Below are positions 48,906 through 59,654 of a stretch of 64,000 bases of DNA, one piece after another. Origin of the DNA: Epiperipatus broadwayi (Eukaryota; Onychophora; Udeonychophora; Euonychophora; Peripatidae); the NCBI GenBank assembly GCA_028023455.1, contig JAQFVV010000180.1, positions 2,232,001-2,296,000 on the forward strand. Direction: 5' to 3'. Made by a program: the position numbers and the translations under genes. The stretch's first letter is position 1. Each line of letters opens with the position of its first letter. A model generated the notes under the pieces. It did no database searches and had not been told where the DNA came from. It was given only the letters and a program-made list of their open reading frames with translations.

Positions 48906-49552
48906 AATATTTTAATTTGCGAAGCACAGATAGTTGAAAATTGAAATAAATTGAGATACTGTTGAACCTCACTGCACTCGTTAAACTATGTATACGACAG
49001 CCAATCAGAATGTCATGATAGCCATCTAAACGACAATCAAATCTAAACACACAACAAAGATTTTACGAGAAAAGGGCAGCCACCCTTATCTCAACTTTTC
49101 TTTCTATATATCTAAGCCAGTCATAAGTATTTAGATTTGAAAGTTTGAAGCTTTAAGTATCTTCACAAATAACTCACCGAGTCTAAATCATAAACATACA
49201 ACTGGAAATCCTATGATTTACTACGTATTATTTACATACTTTACTGTTTGTTATGTATTCTAAAAACTGCTACGTAGTAAATCATAGGATTTCGCGTTGT
49301 ATGTTTATGATTTAGACTCAGTGAGTTATTTGTGAAGATATTTAAAGCTTCAAACTTTCAAATCTAAATACGACTGGCTTAGATATATAGAAAGAAAAGT
49401 TGAGATAAGGGTGGCTGCCCTTTTCTCGTAAAATCTTTGTTGTGTTTAGATTTGATTGTCGTTTAGATGGCTATCATGACGTTCTGATTGGCTGTCGTAT
49501 ATGTATTTTAACGAGTGCAGTGAGGTTCAACAGTATCTCAATTTATTTCAAT
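48906..49552. mobile_element. 647-bp near-perfect palindromic element with TSD
   Basis: Flanked by a 13-bp direct repeat TTACAGATGAATT (48,893-48,905 and 49,553-49,565). Arms of about 285 bp (about 48,937-49,222 and 49,265-49,552) are inverted copies with few mismatches, around a 40-bp spacer. The arms are less AT-rich than surroundings and contain CCAAT in 'agccaatcagaa'. The left end has about 30 extra bases outside the palindrome. No coding capacity and no hammerhead core. Could be a young foldback/MITE or a non-coding element inserted head-to-head like families A and B. Confidence 0.75.
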
Positions 49553-49698
49553 TTACAGATGAATTGTAATTATCATCATACAAATTTTGTATAGATTAAC
49601 AGAAACTGATAAAACTATAATTTTTAATATTTTCTTTATTAATATTTTAAATACATATTACTACTGTCTTTTTCAAATCATCTGATACATCTTTGTCA

Positions 49699-49925
49699 TA
49701 TATATATATATATTTATAGTGTTATTTTTGGAAGTTACCATGTAATAAAAATATAATAGCAAAATAGATTTAAGAAAGCAAAAACTCTGAGGAAAGTACC
49801 TGTTATTGTACTGAAATGTCAGCTACTTAGCTATTATATTTTTATTACATGGACGCTCCTGGAAATAATACTATGAATTCATCATTTAACCATGATATTA
49901 TTAGAATTATCATATATATATATAT
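49699..49925. repeat. Small inverted-repeat element with hammerhead-like hairpin
   Basis: Arms 'gttatttttggaagttacca' + 'tgtaataaaaatataatagc' and the complementary 49,836-49,885 surround a motif CTGAGGA-A-AGTAC-loop-GTACT-GAAATGTC (49,787-49,820). (TA)n runs bound both sides. Confidence 0.5.
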
Positions 49926-51031
49926 TGTAACCAAAAAGTCCACTTAGACTGTAACAGGTGAAATTAATGATATAATACGACTGTTATGATATAATCCGGT
50001 TGCAGCCAGGGTACACTGCAAAGACCCATCACAGCATTACATGAAGGTATATTAAATTACCCCAAATAAATTATGTGATTATTCATCTAGTAACTACTCT
50101 CACTAATGACTGTATCTTATAACTACATTTCAAAACCTCAAACTAAGAATTTTTTATTTACATGAGACTTTATGGCCGGCCATGGACAATATGGTATGAT
50201 TTATGAAACTACTCAAGATTACTTTTCCAGAATTAAATGTATGATCCATTACATCAATATTAACTATCACATGGTGAATACAGGCCATTTAACAAGACAG
50301 TAATAACTATAATCAGCATCATAACATGATTGGTCGTTGCTCAGATATACTTAGGATTTTAATACAGCAATGTTATGTAGGGTATTTGTTTTGCAATAAG
50401 AGGTAAGCAGCATGAACTTTGGGTTCTTTCATCATTAATTTAAATGTCAACTTAAATCGATAGCAATGAGACTTTTTTTGTAATAGGTAAAGCATCAGTT
50501 ATAATATTAGAAAACAGGTTCAATAATAATGTTGGCTAGGGAATTTATTTATTAATTTAGGTTCTAATATCACAAACACCAAGAGAAGTAATAAATTCTG
50601 GGTTATATTCTAAAATTAACAAAACAAAGCTGAAGTGATGAAAAAGGTAAATGGGATTTTGTTATATATTGTACCCAAGAACAAAAGCATTAAGATATTT
50701 TCCTAGAATTTCAGTAAAACTTGTGTATGTGATCAGTGGCATTATGCACTCTAATATCTGACTTATTTAATATGATGGATTTTCTGGTTCTATGTATGAC
50801 AAATAGCAATGATATAGTTAGATTAACTTATTGCATCTTAAACTTTTTTCATTCATGACCTCTTTTTACCATCGAGATTTTTTCACGACTCCAGATATTA
50901 AATATAAAATAGATATAAAAATAAATATTCCCTTAAATAATTTATTTCTTTGGTAAACAATATACATATGAAAATAAGTAGTTTTAGGATTTGTTTTAAG
51001 TATACAAAAATTAATGAAAGAAAATCACGTT

Positions 51032-52455
51032 TTAATGAGATGGAAGTGTTTGTTTTTTGCTGCATAATAAATTAAATCTTGGTGAAATATTTGATACTGC
51101 TGGACGTAAAGCATCTTCAACATTGTTCAGCATTGAATGATATTTGGATTTAATATACATTAAAGCTGAAAAAGTCATTTCACATAAATATGTGGTGCTG
51201 AATGGCAGAAGAACATTCAATGCCATTTCAGAAATTATGGGAAATTTAATCCTAGCTCTGATCCAGATTTCAGTCAAAGATTTTTGTGGAAAATCAAGTT
51301 TTAAGTTTGAGACACTCGATAGCTCAGAAAATTCCTCTTGGGCTTTATATTGCGAGTGATATATCTAATTAATGTCAACCAAAAATGGTCTTTGAATCCA
51401 AGATAACATTTTAAAATCTAAATTCGATGTAAAGTATTTGCAAAACAGTGTTTCTGGATTTTTTAAGTGATCTATAATAATTTTTGCAATTAAAGTTTTA
51501 GAATTATTTTTTTCAATTATAAAATTGTCGATAGTCAAAAACATTTACAATGAATCATTTTCACCATATTCTTCCAAATGTTGATCTTTTTAATAGAACT
51601 TTCAATTTTATCATTCGAAGTAAAAATATTGCAATTTTTTCCTTAAAGAGACAAGTTAAAATCATTTAGCTTCTCAAAAATATCAGACAAATAGCACAGC
51701 TTTGATAGCCATAAGTCATTTTGAAAAAGAGCAGCAAGATCAGATTTTTGTTTGGTTAAAAATACAATAATTTTTTTTTAAAATAACAATAACCTTCTTA
51801 AATTTCACCCTCTTGACATCCATTTTACTTCTGCATGTAATAATAAATTTTTGTATTCACAGTCCATGTCTTTACAAAGATTTGAAAATAAATGGCTGTT
51901 AAGGGCACAGCTTTTATTAAAGTTTATAATTTTGACAGCATCCTGAAGCACACCGTTCATTTTGTTGCTAATTTTTTTGCTGCAAGGGCCTCTCGATGGA
52001 TCAGGCAGTGTGTAAAAGTTACATGATTATTACCAGAAGCTTTAACAAAAGATTTAAAAAGAATATTTTCACCAGTCATTGCTTTTGCACCAACTGTGCA
52101 TAGTCCAAAGCAATTTTTCCATTATAAATCTTCAGTTTTTAAAAATTTGTCTACTTTATTATATATGTCTTCACCTCTTGTATGTTCTTCCAAAGAATGA
52201 CAAAATAACAATTCTTCCTCAATGTTTTCTTTATAAACATATCTGACATATACTAATAATTGAGCTATTTTTGAAATATCAGTTGTTTTGTCCAACTGAG
52301 TTGTAAATATTGGGCTTTCTTTAAGTCTGGTAATAAGTTGCTCAAATTGGTCAGTGCTAATTTCAGAAATTCTATTAGTGACAGTGTCATTTGACAAAGG
52401 AATTTTCTGAATTTCATCACCAGATTTACTTCTGTGAAGTATTTCTACCATTTTA
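51032..52455 (-). pseudogene. hAT transposase, 3' part (broken)
   Basis: Minus-strand 52,451-52,122 reads 'EIQKIPLSNDTVTNRISEIS', 'SPIFTTQLDKTTDISKIAQLLVYVRYV' and 'EELLFCHSLEEHTRGEDIYNKVDKFL', strongly characteristic of ZBED5/FAM200-like hAT transposases (catalytic-region Asp in 'LDKTTDIS'). The last frame 51,277-51,032 is the C-terminal dimerisation motif ('CEMTFSALMYIKSKYHSMLN'..'ISPRFNLLCSKKQ'). The stretch between is frame-shifted. Confidence 0.82.
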
Positions 52456-52574
52456 ATAACAGTAATATAATTTTCTACTTCTTCTTTTCCTTTGTATTGA
52501 TTTCTATTATAACATATACCATTTACACCTTCTTAGACACTTTATCAATACTTTTATTTGTATTATTTGTATTA

Positions 52575-52610
52575 CACTAACAGTTTCGACTGTCCTGCAG
52601 TCATCATCAG
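52575..52610 (-). ncRNA. Hammerhead-like motif in the PLE terminal region
   Basis: Minus strand: CTGATGA, one extra T, stem GACTG/CAGTC with loop CAGGA, GAA, stem III ACT-GTT-AGT, then G where cleavage needs A, C or U; stem I does not pair. PLE terminal repeats are known to carry hammerheads; this copy looks degenerate. Confidence 0.55.
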
Positions 52611-53159
52611 AGCTACAATATTCAAATATATAATTATACAATTATTACACTTATCCACATATATATATACATAATTAATACACAATATAAACAAAAGTAA
52701 TTATACATTTTAATATGATCTTTATAAATAATCATTTCCCATTTTATTATCTTATCTTCTAAATAATTTTATCAATATTTTATATTAATTTATTTTATAT
52801 CACTTTATTTTATTTTTTAAATATTATTTAATATAATAATTATAACTTCAACATTTATTTTACTATTTAATGCATATTATTATCATTTTTCTTATATTAT
52901 AAATAAAATCAAATCAACTTCTAATCTTGTCTTATTTTTATTAAATATTTCTATCAATTAACTTTACTCACATTTCAAATTATTATTTTTTTTTTACTAC
53001 AAAAAATTACTTCTTGTTGATTCTATTACCAAAACCCAACTGACAAAAACAAATTCAAAATTTGTATTTGTTTAACCCTCCTTCTATTGTCATTTTCTTT
53101 AACTTTTATCTCTTAACCATTTCAAATTCTAATTATTACTAACAATTGTTTATAAAATT

Positions 53160-53680
53160 ATTGTTCTTACCCCGAAATCTCTATTAAGACTTGGTTTTAT
53201 ACTCTTAATCAAGATTGCTTCTTTAATTTTCCTATCCTTACTATTATTTGTGTAATTAATCATTTTTATACAATTTTTTTCAAACCTATGACCTGTTTGT
53301 AATGAATGTAAATAAACGGGTGATCTCTTATCACATTTATGTTGAATTAATCTGATATAAATTGAGTTCTGTTTCTCCCACATAATTAGTTTTTATATTT
53401 TACTTTTACATGATTTGCATTCAATTTTATATACACCATTTATGTTTTTTTCTACTTTTCTTACATACTTATTATCTAATATATTAAGTATATTCTTCCT
53501 TCTTTTATTCACTATCTTAAAGTTTATAACATTATTAAACTTTTTATTAATTCTAATAATTATTCTATTCATACTTTTTACAATACTGTTATTATAAGTT
53601 TTAATACCTATATATTTATTTTTATCTATTTTATTTTTTCTACTTACTATCCCATTACTTGTATTAAATTTCTCTTCCAA
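53160..53680 (-). pseudogene. PLE GIY-YIG endonuclease domain (broken)
   Basis: Two minus-strand frames. 53,680-53,393 ends '..NGVYKIECKSCKSKI', the GIY half with the CCHC-like cysteines. 53,383-53,150 continues 'MWEKQNSIYIRLIQHKCDKRSPVYLHSLQTGHRFEK' (arginine helix and H) and '..SLNRDFGV' (terminal motif). A stop separates them at the YIG segment. Confidence 0.8.
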
Positions 53681-53982
53681 TTTTCTTATATTTTCTTCTA
53701 TAACTTTTTCTGGATATTCATTATCCCTAAACTCTTTAATTATTAATTCTATCTGTCTTATATAATCTTCCTTATCTGAGCAATAATTCCAAGCTCTATA
53801 TATTCTTGAATTTATATTACTTATTTTATATTTAACATCTATATTTGAATGCCAATTAGTTATATTGCTATCTACATTAGTTTTTTTTATATACAGATGT
53901 CTCTATCTTGCATTTACCATTTTTATATAATACAAATAAAAGTATCGATAAAGTGTCTAAGAAGGTGTAAATGGTATGATAT

Positions 53983-54345
53983 ATTTTAATAACAGCAGGT
54001 AATATAAGATATTCTTCAATAGTGTATGGCTTTTTACTTTTAGCAATCAAATATGAAGCTTCATATGGTGTGAGTAAACATTTTTCATTAACATTTATAA
54101 ATTTCTCAAAATATTGTTTTTCTTTATTTGAAGTTTTTAACAGTCTGTTTGAAATATTCTCTTGGTTTACTGACATATGAAGAATGCTTGGATTCAAAAT
54201 ATTTTTTTAATTTTGATGGTTTCATACTCTCCATAGACAAAACATTATTGCAAATTAAACAGCATCACAGTTATTGAATGTAAAGCCAAATTGGAGAAAT
54301 GTCTCGTCATATTTTCTTTTTTGCATCTAAGATGCCTCTTTCTGA
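53983..54345 (-). pseudogene. hAT transposase, 5' part with BED finger (broken)
   Basis: The minus strand reads 'KRKYDETFLQFGFTFNNCDAV', then 'NHQN*KN' and 'LNPSILHMSVNQENISNRLL', then 'EASYLIAKSKKPYTIEEYLILPAVIK'. This matches the N-terminal BED-type zinc finger (partly deleted, cysteines lost) and the first conserved block of ZBED5-like proteins. It ends at the PLE insertion point. Confidence 0.78.
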
Positions 54346-55249
54346 TTACAAGATCCTGCTTGAAGAGACTTTGGAGCATTGCTATCTGCATCATTACCTT
54401 TGGTATTCAAGTTCAACCATTTATCCATGGATAAAAAGCATTTTTATCCTAAAATATAAATAAAATAACAGTACTTATTAGTTAGCAGAGGCACTAAGTG
54501 GCGGCCACGTTTTTTGTTTAATTATAGGAAACATATTTACTCCCATATGTTCTATTTTTTAATATCCTTGTATGTTTTATTTTTTAATATTTAAAAAATA
54601 TAAATAAATCAATTATAAATTACCTGTTAAGTTTAAAAAATAGGAATACGTTTTTATTTGTTAATAAATAAATGACAATAAGTTTCAAATAAAAATAAAT
54701 TTTTATAATAACTAATAGGATGATAAATTTTGAATAAAAAAGTGAGAAAAGAAAAAGTATACAAACATTTTTATATATAAAAATAACATCCTTCATAATA
54801 TTTATTCAAATAAATACTAACCTTAGTCGAGTAAAACAGTAAAATACAATATTGTATTGTTCTTGCGATGTGGACACTTGTTGAAATGATACTGAAACAA
54901 ATAACTTGATGGAAAATGCATTATATAATCAGAGTGGTGCCAACATTATTCTCACCACTGCAGCATATATTTTGATTCTGAAATAACTTATATGTTGAAA
55001 TTGTAATGCGATACTTCTATTATGATGCATTTAGTGTTGTTTTTCAATATATAAATAAAATTTACAGCTCAACTTGGCCATCATTATGATTTTATAATTG
55101 TGTTGCACAGAAAATGTAATATATTAAATTAAAGATAATAAAGGGATTGTGACTAATATTTCTTTAAATTCATGTATCTGAATTAAATTTTCCCGACCCC
55201 ATTTGGAGTCATGATCCACAATTTAAGAAATGCTGGGTTAAATTATAAA

Positions 55250-56940
55250 ATTAACATTTATTTACAACTCAATTAATACCAATAAATAATTGATTAATTA
55301 CTGATCAAAAAATAAATAAACAAAATAAAATAACATCACATGTACCGGTTCTTATATATGAATAATGTACATAAGTGCAAAACAAACACAGTATAAAATT
55401 TTCTCACAAATGGGTTTGATTTCAGCCCTTATAAGGGAGAGAATGAGTTCAAACACCTAGTCAATAACATGTCCAATATGTCAATCCAGAACCCATGCAC
55501 CTATACCCCAGATTTATAATAATAATAATAGTAATAACTGGTATTAATGAATATCCAAAAGCTATTGTGGGAAGATAATTTATCAAAGAGAACATTTGAA
55601 TCTCAACCAGCTTGAAATATCATACAAACAGATATGCAATAAATTATAGAAATAATTTATAGAATGCCCTTTTAATAGCTGATAACTGAATACGCGGGAT
55701 CAATTTAAAAATGAGGGGAACAATATCGTCATCATAATGCATGTCGACTTTGCCCAAGCACATTTATACAACAAATAGCAATGGTATTCTTGCGAATGTA
55801 TTCATCCCTGCAAAGGAATAACAAAGCATTAAATACCCTGTGGGTTTTCTAACCATCATCAGAGCAACAAACACCATGACAGAATGTTCTGCGGATTAAC
55901 CACCAGTGCAAAAATAAATATAAAGAATGTAATAAAATGGCGAGATCATTCTGTGGCTTGAACCACCAGTGATTATATTTTCAGTATATTTTATCAAAAT
56001 AATTTATAATATGTAAAAAAATACTTAAAAAATACTCTAAAACATTCATTTTCATTTTGAAAATCAAAACAAGGAGTGGTGAAAGTCATTGACAAGCACT
56101 CCCTTGAGCAACAACGAATCAGCGCCGCCGAAAGTCCGCCTTCTCCCTTGTGAGAGGGCAGCATCTTACGGTACGTTTTGCAATTACTCCAGTAATAAAT
56201 CTAATAATTCAAACAACTTTTTTTTTAAATTCCAGAGAGGGCAGGATCTTACAGTATGTTTTGCAATTAGTTGTTCTTTCATCTTTGTGTCTGATGTTAA
56301 TAATAATGATGATTATAACGACAATAAAAATAAAAGCTTCAATTGTTTTATCTGTGCTCTGAGTCATGTTTATAATTGAAATCTTTTCAGTTTCTTAAAG
56401 CAAAAAAAGTGATCTGCATGACAAAACAATCTCTAACAACCTAATTATACAACTCCAATAGTCCTCTCTAAGGAACAATGAAGTAGAAGTCGGTATTAAT
56501 CTGCCTTTCGCTTTGCCTATGGTGATAATTTGATTTTTTATTTCTGTTTTACTCTCTAGGCTGAGTATAGTTAGATACCTGTAAATGTATTTATATATTT
56601 TCCAGTTTTTTCCCAATAACGTTTATGGTTTATTTGCTTAATTTTTTAAGTATTCTGCTTAATTATCAGATATAATGCTGTTAATTCTCAGAAACTATGC
56701 ACACGACATCTGTTTACACATTACTTTAAATTTACAATTTTATTTATCCTCCAATGTGGCCATTTTATGTAAGCTTGAAGAATCAACACAGAATTATTAA
56801 GTACTTGCATCTATTGATTACTAAAGTTTATGGGAGAAATAGATTTACTGCTTATGAATTTGATTTTGCTACCACTGTTACACTTTGATAACTTAATACT
56901 GCTTTGATCACCCGCTATTATATAAAGGATTTACTTCAGA
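55250..56940. other. Intergenic, with a PLE-like motif and a GC-richer patch
   Basis: At 55,836-55,869 (minus) CTGATGA is followed by GGTT/AACC and 'CACAGGG', a hammerhead-like start lacking the GAAA box. At 56,090-56,275 a GC-richer patch contains two copies, 83 bp apart, of 'gagagggcagcatcttacgg'/'gagagggcaggatcttacag' plus 'ttttgcaatta'. No gene model is convincing there. Confidence 0.4.
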
Positions 56941-57155
56941 GCAAAGCAGAAACTTGAAAGCAGTGCATTAAATGGATATAGGAATACTAAACCATTAAGC
57001 ATCATATGATCACTATCTCTTATACTAGCACATAATTGTTTATAAACAAAGCAAAACTCTCCATACAGTAATGCCACCCTGTGCCAACCAGAGTAATCAA
57101 TGAATGCCAGAAGGCTTGTGTATAAAATCCCTATCTAAGGCCTACTCATCCAATA

Positions 57156-57197
57156 TCCCCAGACTAGTTTCTGGCTTGTGGCCATCATCAATGAGGA
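57156..57197 (-). ncRNA. Hammerhead ribozyme, family A, one core change
   Basis: TTGATGA in place of CTGATGA (C3 lost); stem II TGGC/GCCA, GAA, ACTAGT, C and TGGGGA all present. Confidence 0.7.
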
Positions 57198-57610
57198 GCT
57201 TTGGATCTGAGAGCACTGCACCTAGATTTTAAGATCTAATGCAACCCGTCAGCACTCACCTTTTATCTCTATTTAACTACAAAACTATGAGAATGCAATT
57301 GAAAACACAAAAATATTTTCAATCTAAGCTCAATAGCTTATATAGTCATATGGGTCTGAACTCAGTTCAGCACCCATACATTTTGGTGTCTTTGGCTCTT
57401 TAACAACCATAGTACCACTATCCTATTAGGCAGGATTGGTGTTAAACCATTAAGCATTATATGATCAGCATCCCTTATACTAGCACATAATTGTTTATAA
57501 ACAAAGCAAAACTCTCCATACAGTAGTGCCACCCTGTGCCAACCAGAGTAATCAATGAATGCCAGAAGGCTTGTGCATAAAATCCCTATCCAATGACTAC
57601 TCATCCAATA

Positions 57611-57652
57611 TCCCCAGACTAGTTTCTGGCTTGTGGCCATCATCAGTGAGGA
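57611..57652 (-). ncRNA. Hammerhead ribozyme, family A, complete core
   Basis: Minus strand: stem I TCCTCA/TGGGGA (6 bp, one wobble), CTGATGA, stem II TGGC/GCCA with loop CACAA, GAA, stem III ACTAGT, C17. Every invariant hammerhead base is present. Identical to the plus-strand copy at 58,477-58,518. Confidence 0.85.
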
Positions 57653-58025
57653 GCTTTGTATCTGAGAGCACTGCACCTAGATCTTAGGATCTAATGCAAC
57701 CCTCCAGCACCCACCTTTTATCTCTACTTAACTACAAAACTATGAGAATGAAATTTCAAAATATTTTCTGTCTAAGCACAATAGCTTATATAGTCATATG
57801 GGTCTAGTCATATGGGTATAGTCATATGGTCTGAACATAGTTCAGCACCCATACGTTTTGGTGTCTTTGGCTCTTTAACAACCATAGCACCACTATCCTA
57901 TTAGACAGGATTGGTGTTAAACCATTAAGCATCATATGATCACTATCTCTTATACTAACACTCTCCATACAATAGTGCCACCCTGTGCCAACCAGATCTA
58001 AGTGCAGTGCTCTCAAATCCAAAGC

Positions 58026-58067
58026 TCCTCACTGATAATGACCACAAGCCAGAAACTAGTCTGGGGA
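58026..58067 (+). ncRNA. Hammerhead ribozyme, family A, core damaged
   Basis: CTGATAA (G8 lost) and one stem II change; GAA, ACTAGT, C and stem I kept. Confidence 0.65.
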
Positions 58068-58476
58068 TATTGGATGAGTAGGCATTAGATAGGGATTTTA
58101 TGCACAAGCCTTCTGCCATTCATTGATTACTCTGAATTGGCACAGGGTGGCACTACTGTATGGAGAGTTTTGCTTTGTTTATAAACAATTATGTGCTAGT
58201 ATAAGAAATAGTGATCATATGATGCTTAATGGTTTAACACCAATCCTGCCAAATAAGATAATGGTGGCTACGGTTATTAAAGAGCCAAAGATACCAAAAT
58301 GTGCTGAACTGAGTTCAGATCTATATGACTATATAAGCTATTGAGCTTAGATTGAAAATATTTTTGTGTTTTCAATTTCATTCTCATAATTTTGTAGTTA
58401 AGTAGAGATAAAAGGTGGCTGCTGGAGGGTTGCATTAGATCCTAAGATCTAGGTGCAGTGCTTTCAGATCCAAAAC

Positions 58477-58518
58477 TCCTCACTGATGATGGCCACAAGC
58501 CAGAAACTAGTCTGGGGA
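58477..58518 (+). ncRNA. Hammerhead ribozyme, family A, complete core
   Basis: TCCTCA (58,477-58,482), CTGATGA (58,483-58,489), TGGC-CACAA-GCCA (58,490-58,502), GAA (58,503-58,505), ACTAGT (58,506-58,511), C17 (58,512), TGGGGA (58,513-58,518). Type I hammerhead with 6-bp stem I, 4-bp stem II and a loop-free 3+3 stem III. Cleavage would fall after base 58,512. Confidence 0.85.
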
Positions 58519-58919
58519 TATTGGATGAGTAGGCATTAGATAGGGATTTTATGCACAAGCCTTCTGGCATTCATTGATTACTCTGGTTGGCACAGGGTGG
58601 CACTACTGTACGGAGAGTTTTGCTTTGTTTATATAGGAATATTCTGATTTACACAGAAGAATGAAGATGGTATGACCTTAGTTTTAGTGTATCCGATACA
58701 AAAATTCACAATTTTAATAATTTATATATAGAAAATAGATATTAAGGAGTAAAATATTGAAGTTGTGATTACATTTTATGTCTGTCCTGTTATTTAGCAT
58801 TACTTTACCAAGAAGATAAACAGTAGTAAGTGCAAATTTTTTGGCACAAATGATGCCGGAAAAGTTCCCAGTCGGAGTCAGCTAAATTGCAAAAGAAAAG
58901 TCCAGGCATAGATAGCTAA

Positions 58920-59460
58920 TCTTATTGGTTAATTGTTTATTAAAACAGGCAAAACTCACTATACATATTGCCACACACAGCAGGCTAGAGTAATCTGGAT
59001 GCCAGAAGAATTGTGCATAAAATCCATGTCTAGTGCCTACTCATCCAATATTCCCAGACTAGTTTCTGAAGTGAGTTCACGCCCATTATGACTATATAGG
59101 CTGATGGGCTTGGATTGAAAACATTAAGATGTTTTCAGTTTAAGACTCAGTTTTGTAGTTCAGTTGAGATAAAAGTTGGCTGCTGGAGGGTTGTATAAGA
59201 TCCTAAGATCTAGGTGCAGTGCTCTCAGATCCAAGGCTCCTCACTGATGAAGGTCACAAGCCAGAAACTAGTCTGGGGGATATTGGATGAGTAGTCACTA
59301 GATGGGGATTTTATGCACAAGCCTACTGACATCCATTGATTACTCTAGCTTGCTGTGTGTGGCAATACATATAGTGAGTTTTGCCTGTTTTAACAACAGT
59401 TATACACAAGCGTAAGAAGTTGTAGTCATGTGGTGTTTAATCATTTGTGTTTAATCGTTT
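58920..59460. mobile_element. Family A subfamily, inverted pair
   Basis: The left arm (minus, about 58,940-59,075) and right arm (plus, about 59,215-59,460) are inverted copies ending in 'acaggcaaaactcactatac' and its complement. The body differs from the other family A copies (for example 'gtgtgtggcaatac', 'gaaaacattaagatg'), making it a subfamily. The left arm's ribozyme is truncated after ACTAGTTTC; the right arm's is complete. Confidence 0.7.
59238..59280 (+). ncRNA. Hammerhead ribozyme, family A subfamily, complete core
   Basis: TCCTCA, CTGATGA, AGGT-CACAA-GCCA (3 pairs, one wobble, with an A-A mismatch beside the core), GAA, ACTAGT, C, TGGGGGA. All core bases present; stem II weaker than in the best copies. 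Confidence 0.72.
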
Positions 59461-59654
59461 GTTAGTAGTTGTACTCATATCTGCTTATATTTATTTAATT
59501 AAAAACAAAAAAAGAGGAATGTTTATGCATTTCTATTTTTTTAAAACCATAAATTTCATTCAAATTTACTTCTAAGTTGATGTAAGTCTACATGCATTTT
59601 CATGTAACTTAATTAAAGTTTATGATGCTGCTTTATGTTGAGTTTCTGGAACAA

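Larger units (their letters stand above)
52463..53982 (-). mobile_element. Penelope-like element inserted into the hAT transposase
   Basis: A 1,520-bp minus-strand PLE, 5' truncated, flanked by the 13-bp duplication ATTTTAATAACAG (52,450-52,462 and 53,983-53,995). Its two ends share an inverted repeat of about 45 bp (52,513-52,560 versus 53,928-53,975), consistent with the partly inverted terminal copies known for PLEs. A GIY-YIG endonuclease segment and a hammerhead-like motif lie inside. Removing it with one duplication rejoins the transposase reading frame at the codons for Val-Ile-Lys, confirming the insertion limits. Confidence 0.85.
50835..55245 (-). mobile_element. hAT-superfamily transposon (BED/ZBED5-like), interrupted
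   Basis: Terminal regions show the hAT-type end: 55,245-55,190 on the minus strand reads 'CAGCATTTCTTAAATTGTGG' then 'ATGACTCC..GGGGTCGGG', and the left end at 50,840-50,895 carries the matching 'cttaaac..ttcatgacc' and 'ttcacgactcc'. Possible 8-9 bp duplication GTTAGATTA/GTTAAATTA outside the ends. Inside is a transposase in the family of the domesticated BED zinc-finger/hAT proteins, split by a 1.5-kb PLE. Confidence 0.75.
56987..58630. mobile_element. Hammerhead repeat family A, large inverted tandem insertion
   Basis: A 1,644-bp insertion flanked by an 11-bp direct repeat ATATAGGAATA (56,976-56,986 and 58,631-58,641). It contains two full minus-strand units (ribozymes at 57,156 and 57,611, period 455 bp), a partial third (to about 57,993), a strand switch, then plus-strand tandem units (ribozymes at 58,026 and 58,477, period 451 bp). 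Two ribozymes have complete cores. The open frames across it have no coding character and recur simply because the unit recurs. Retrozyme-like; see findings. Confidence 0.85.

Noticed and set aside
57362-58344. Open frames of 66-104 codons recurring on both strands with similar translations
   Set aside because: They recur because the non-coding family A unit recurs; the ribozyme core is inside them and there is no coding signal.
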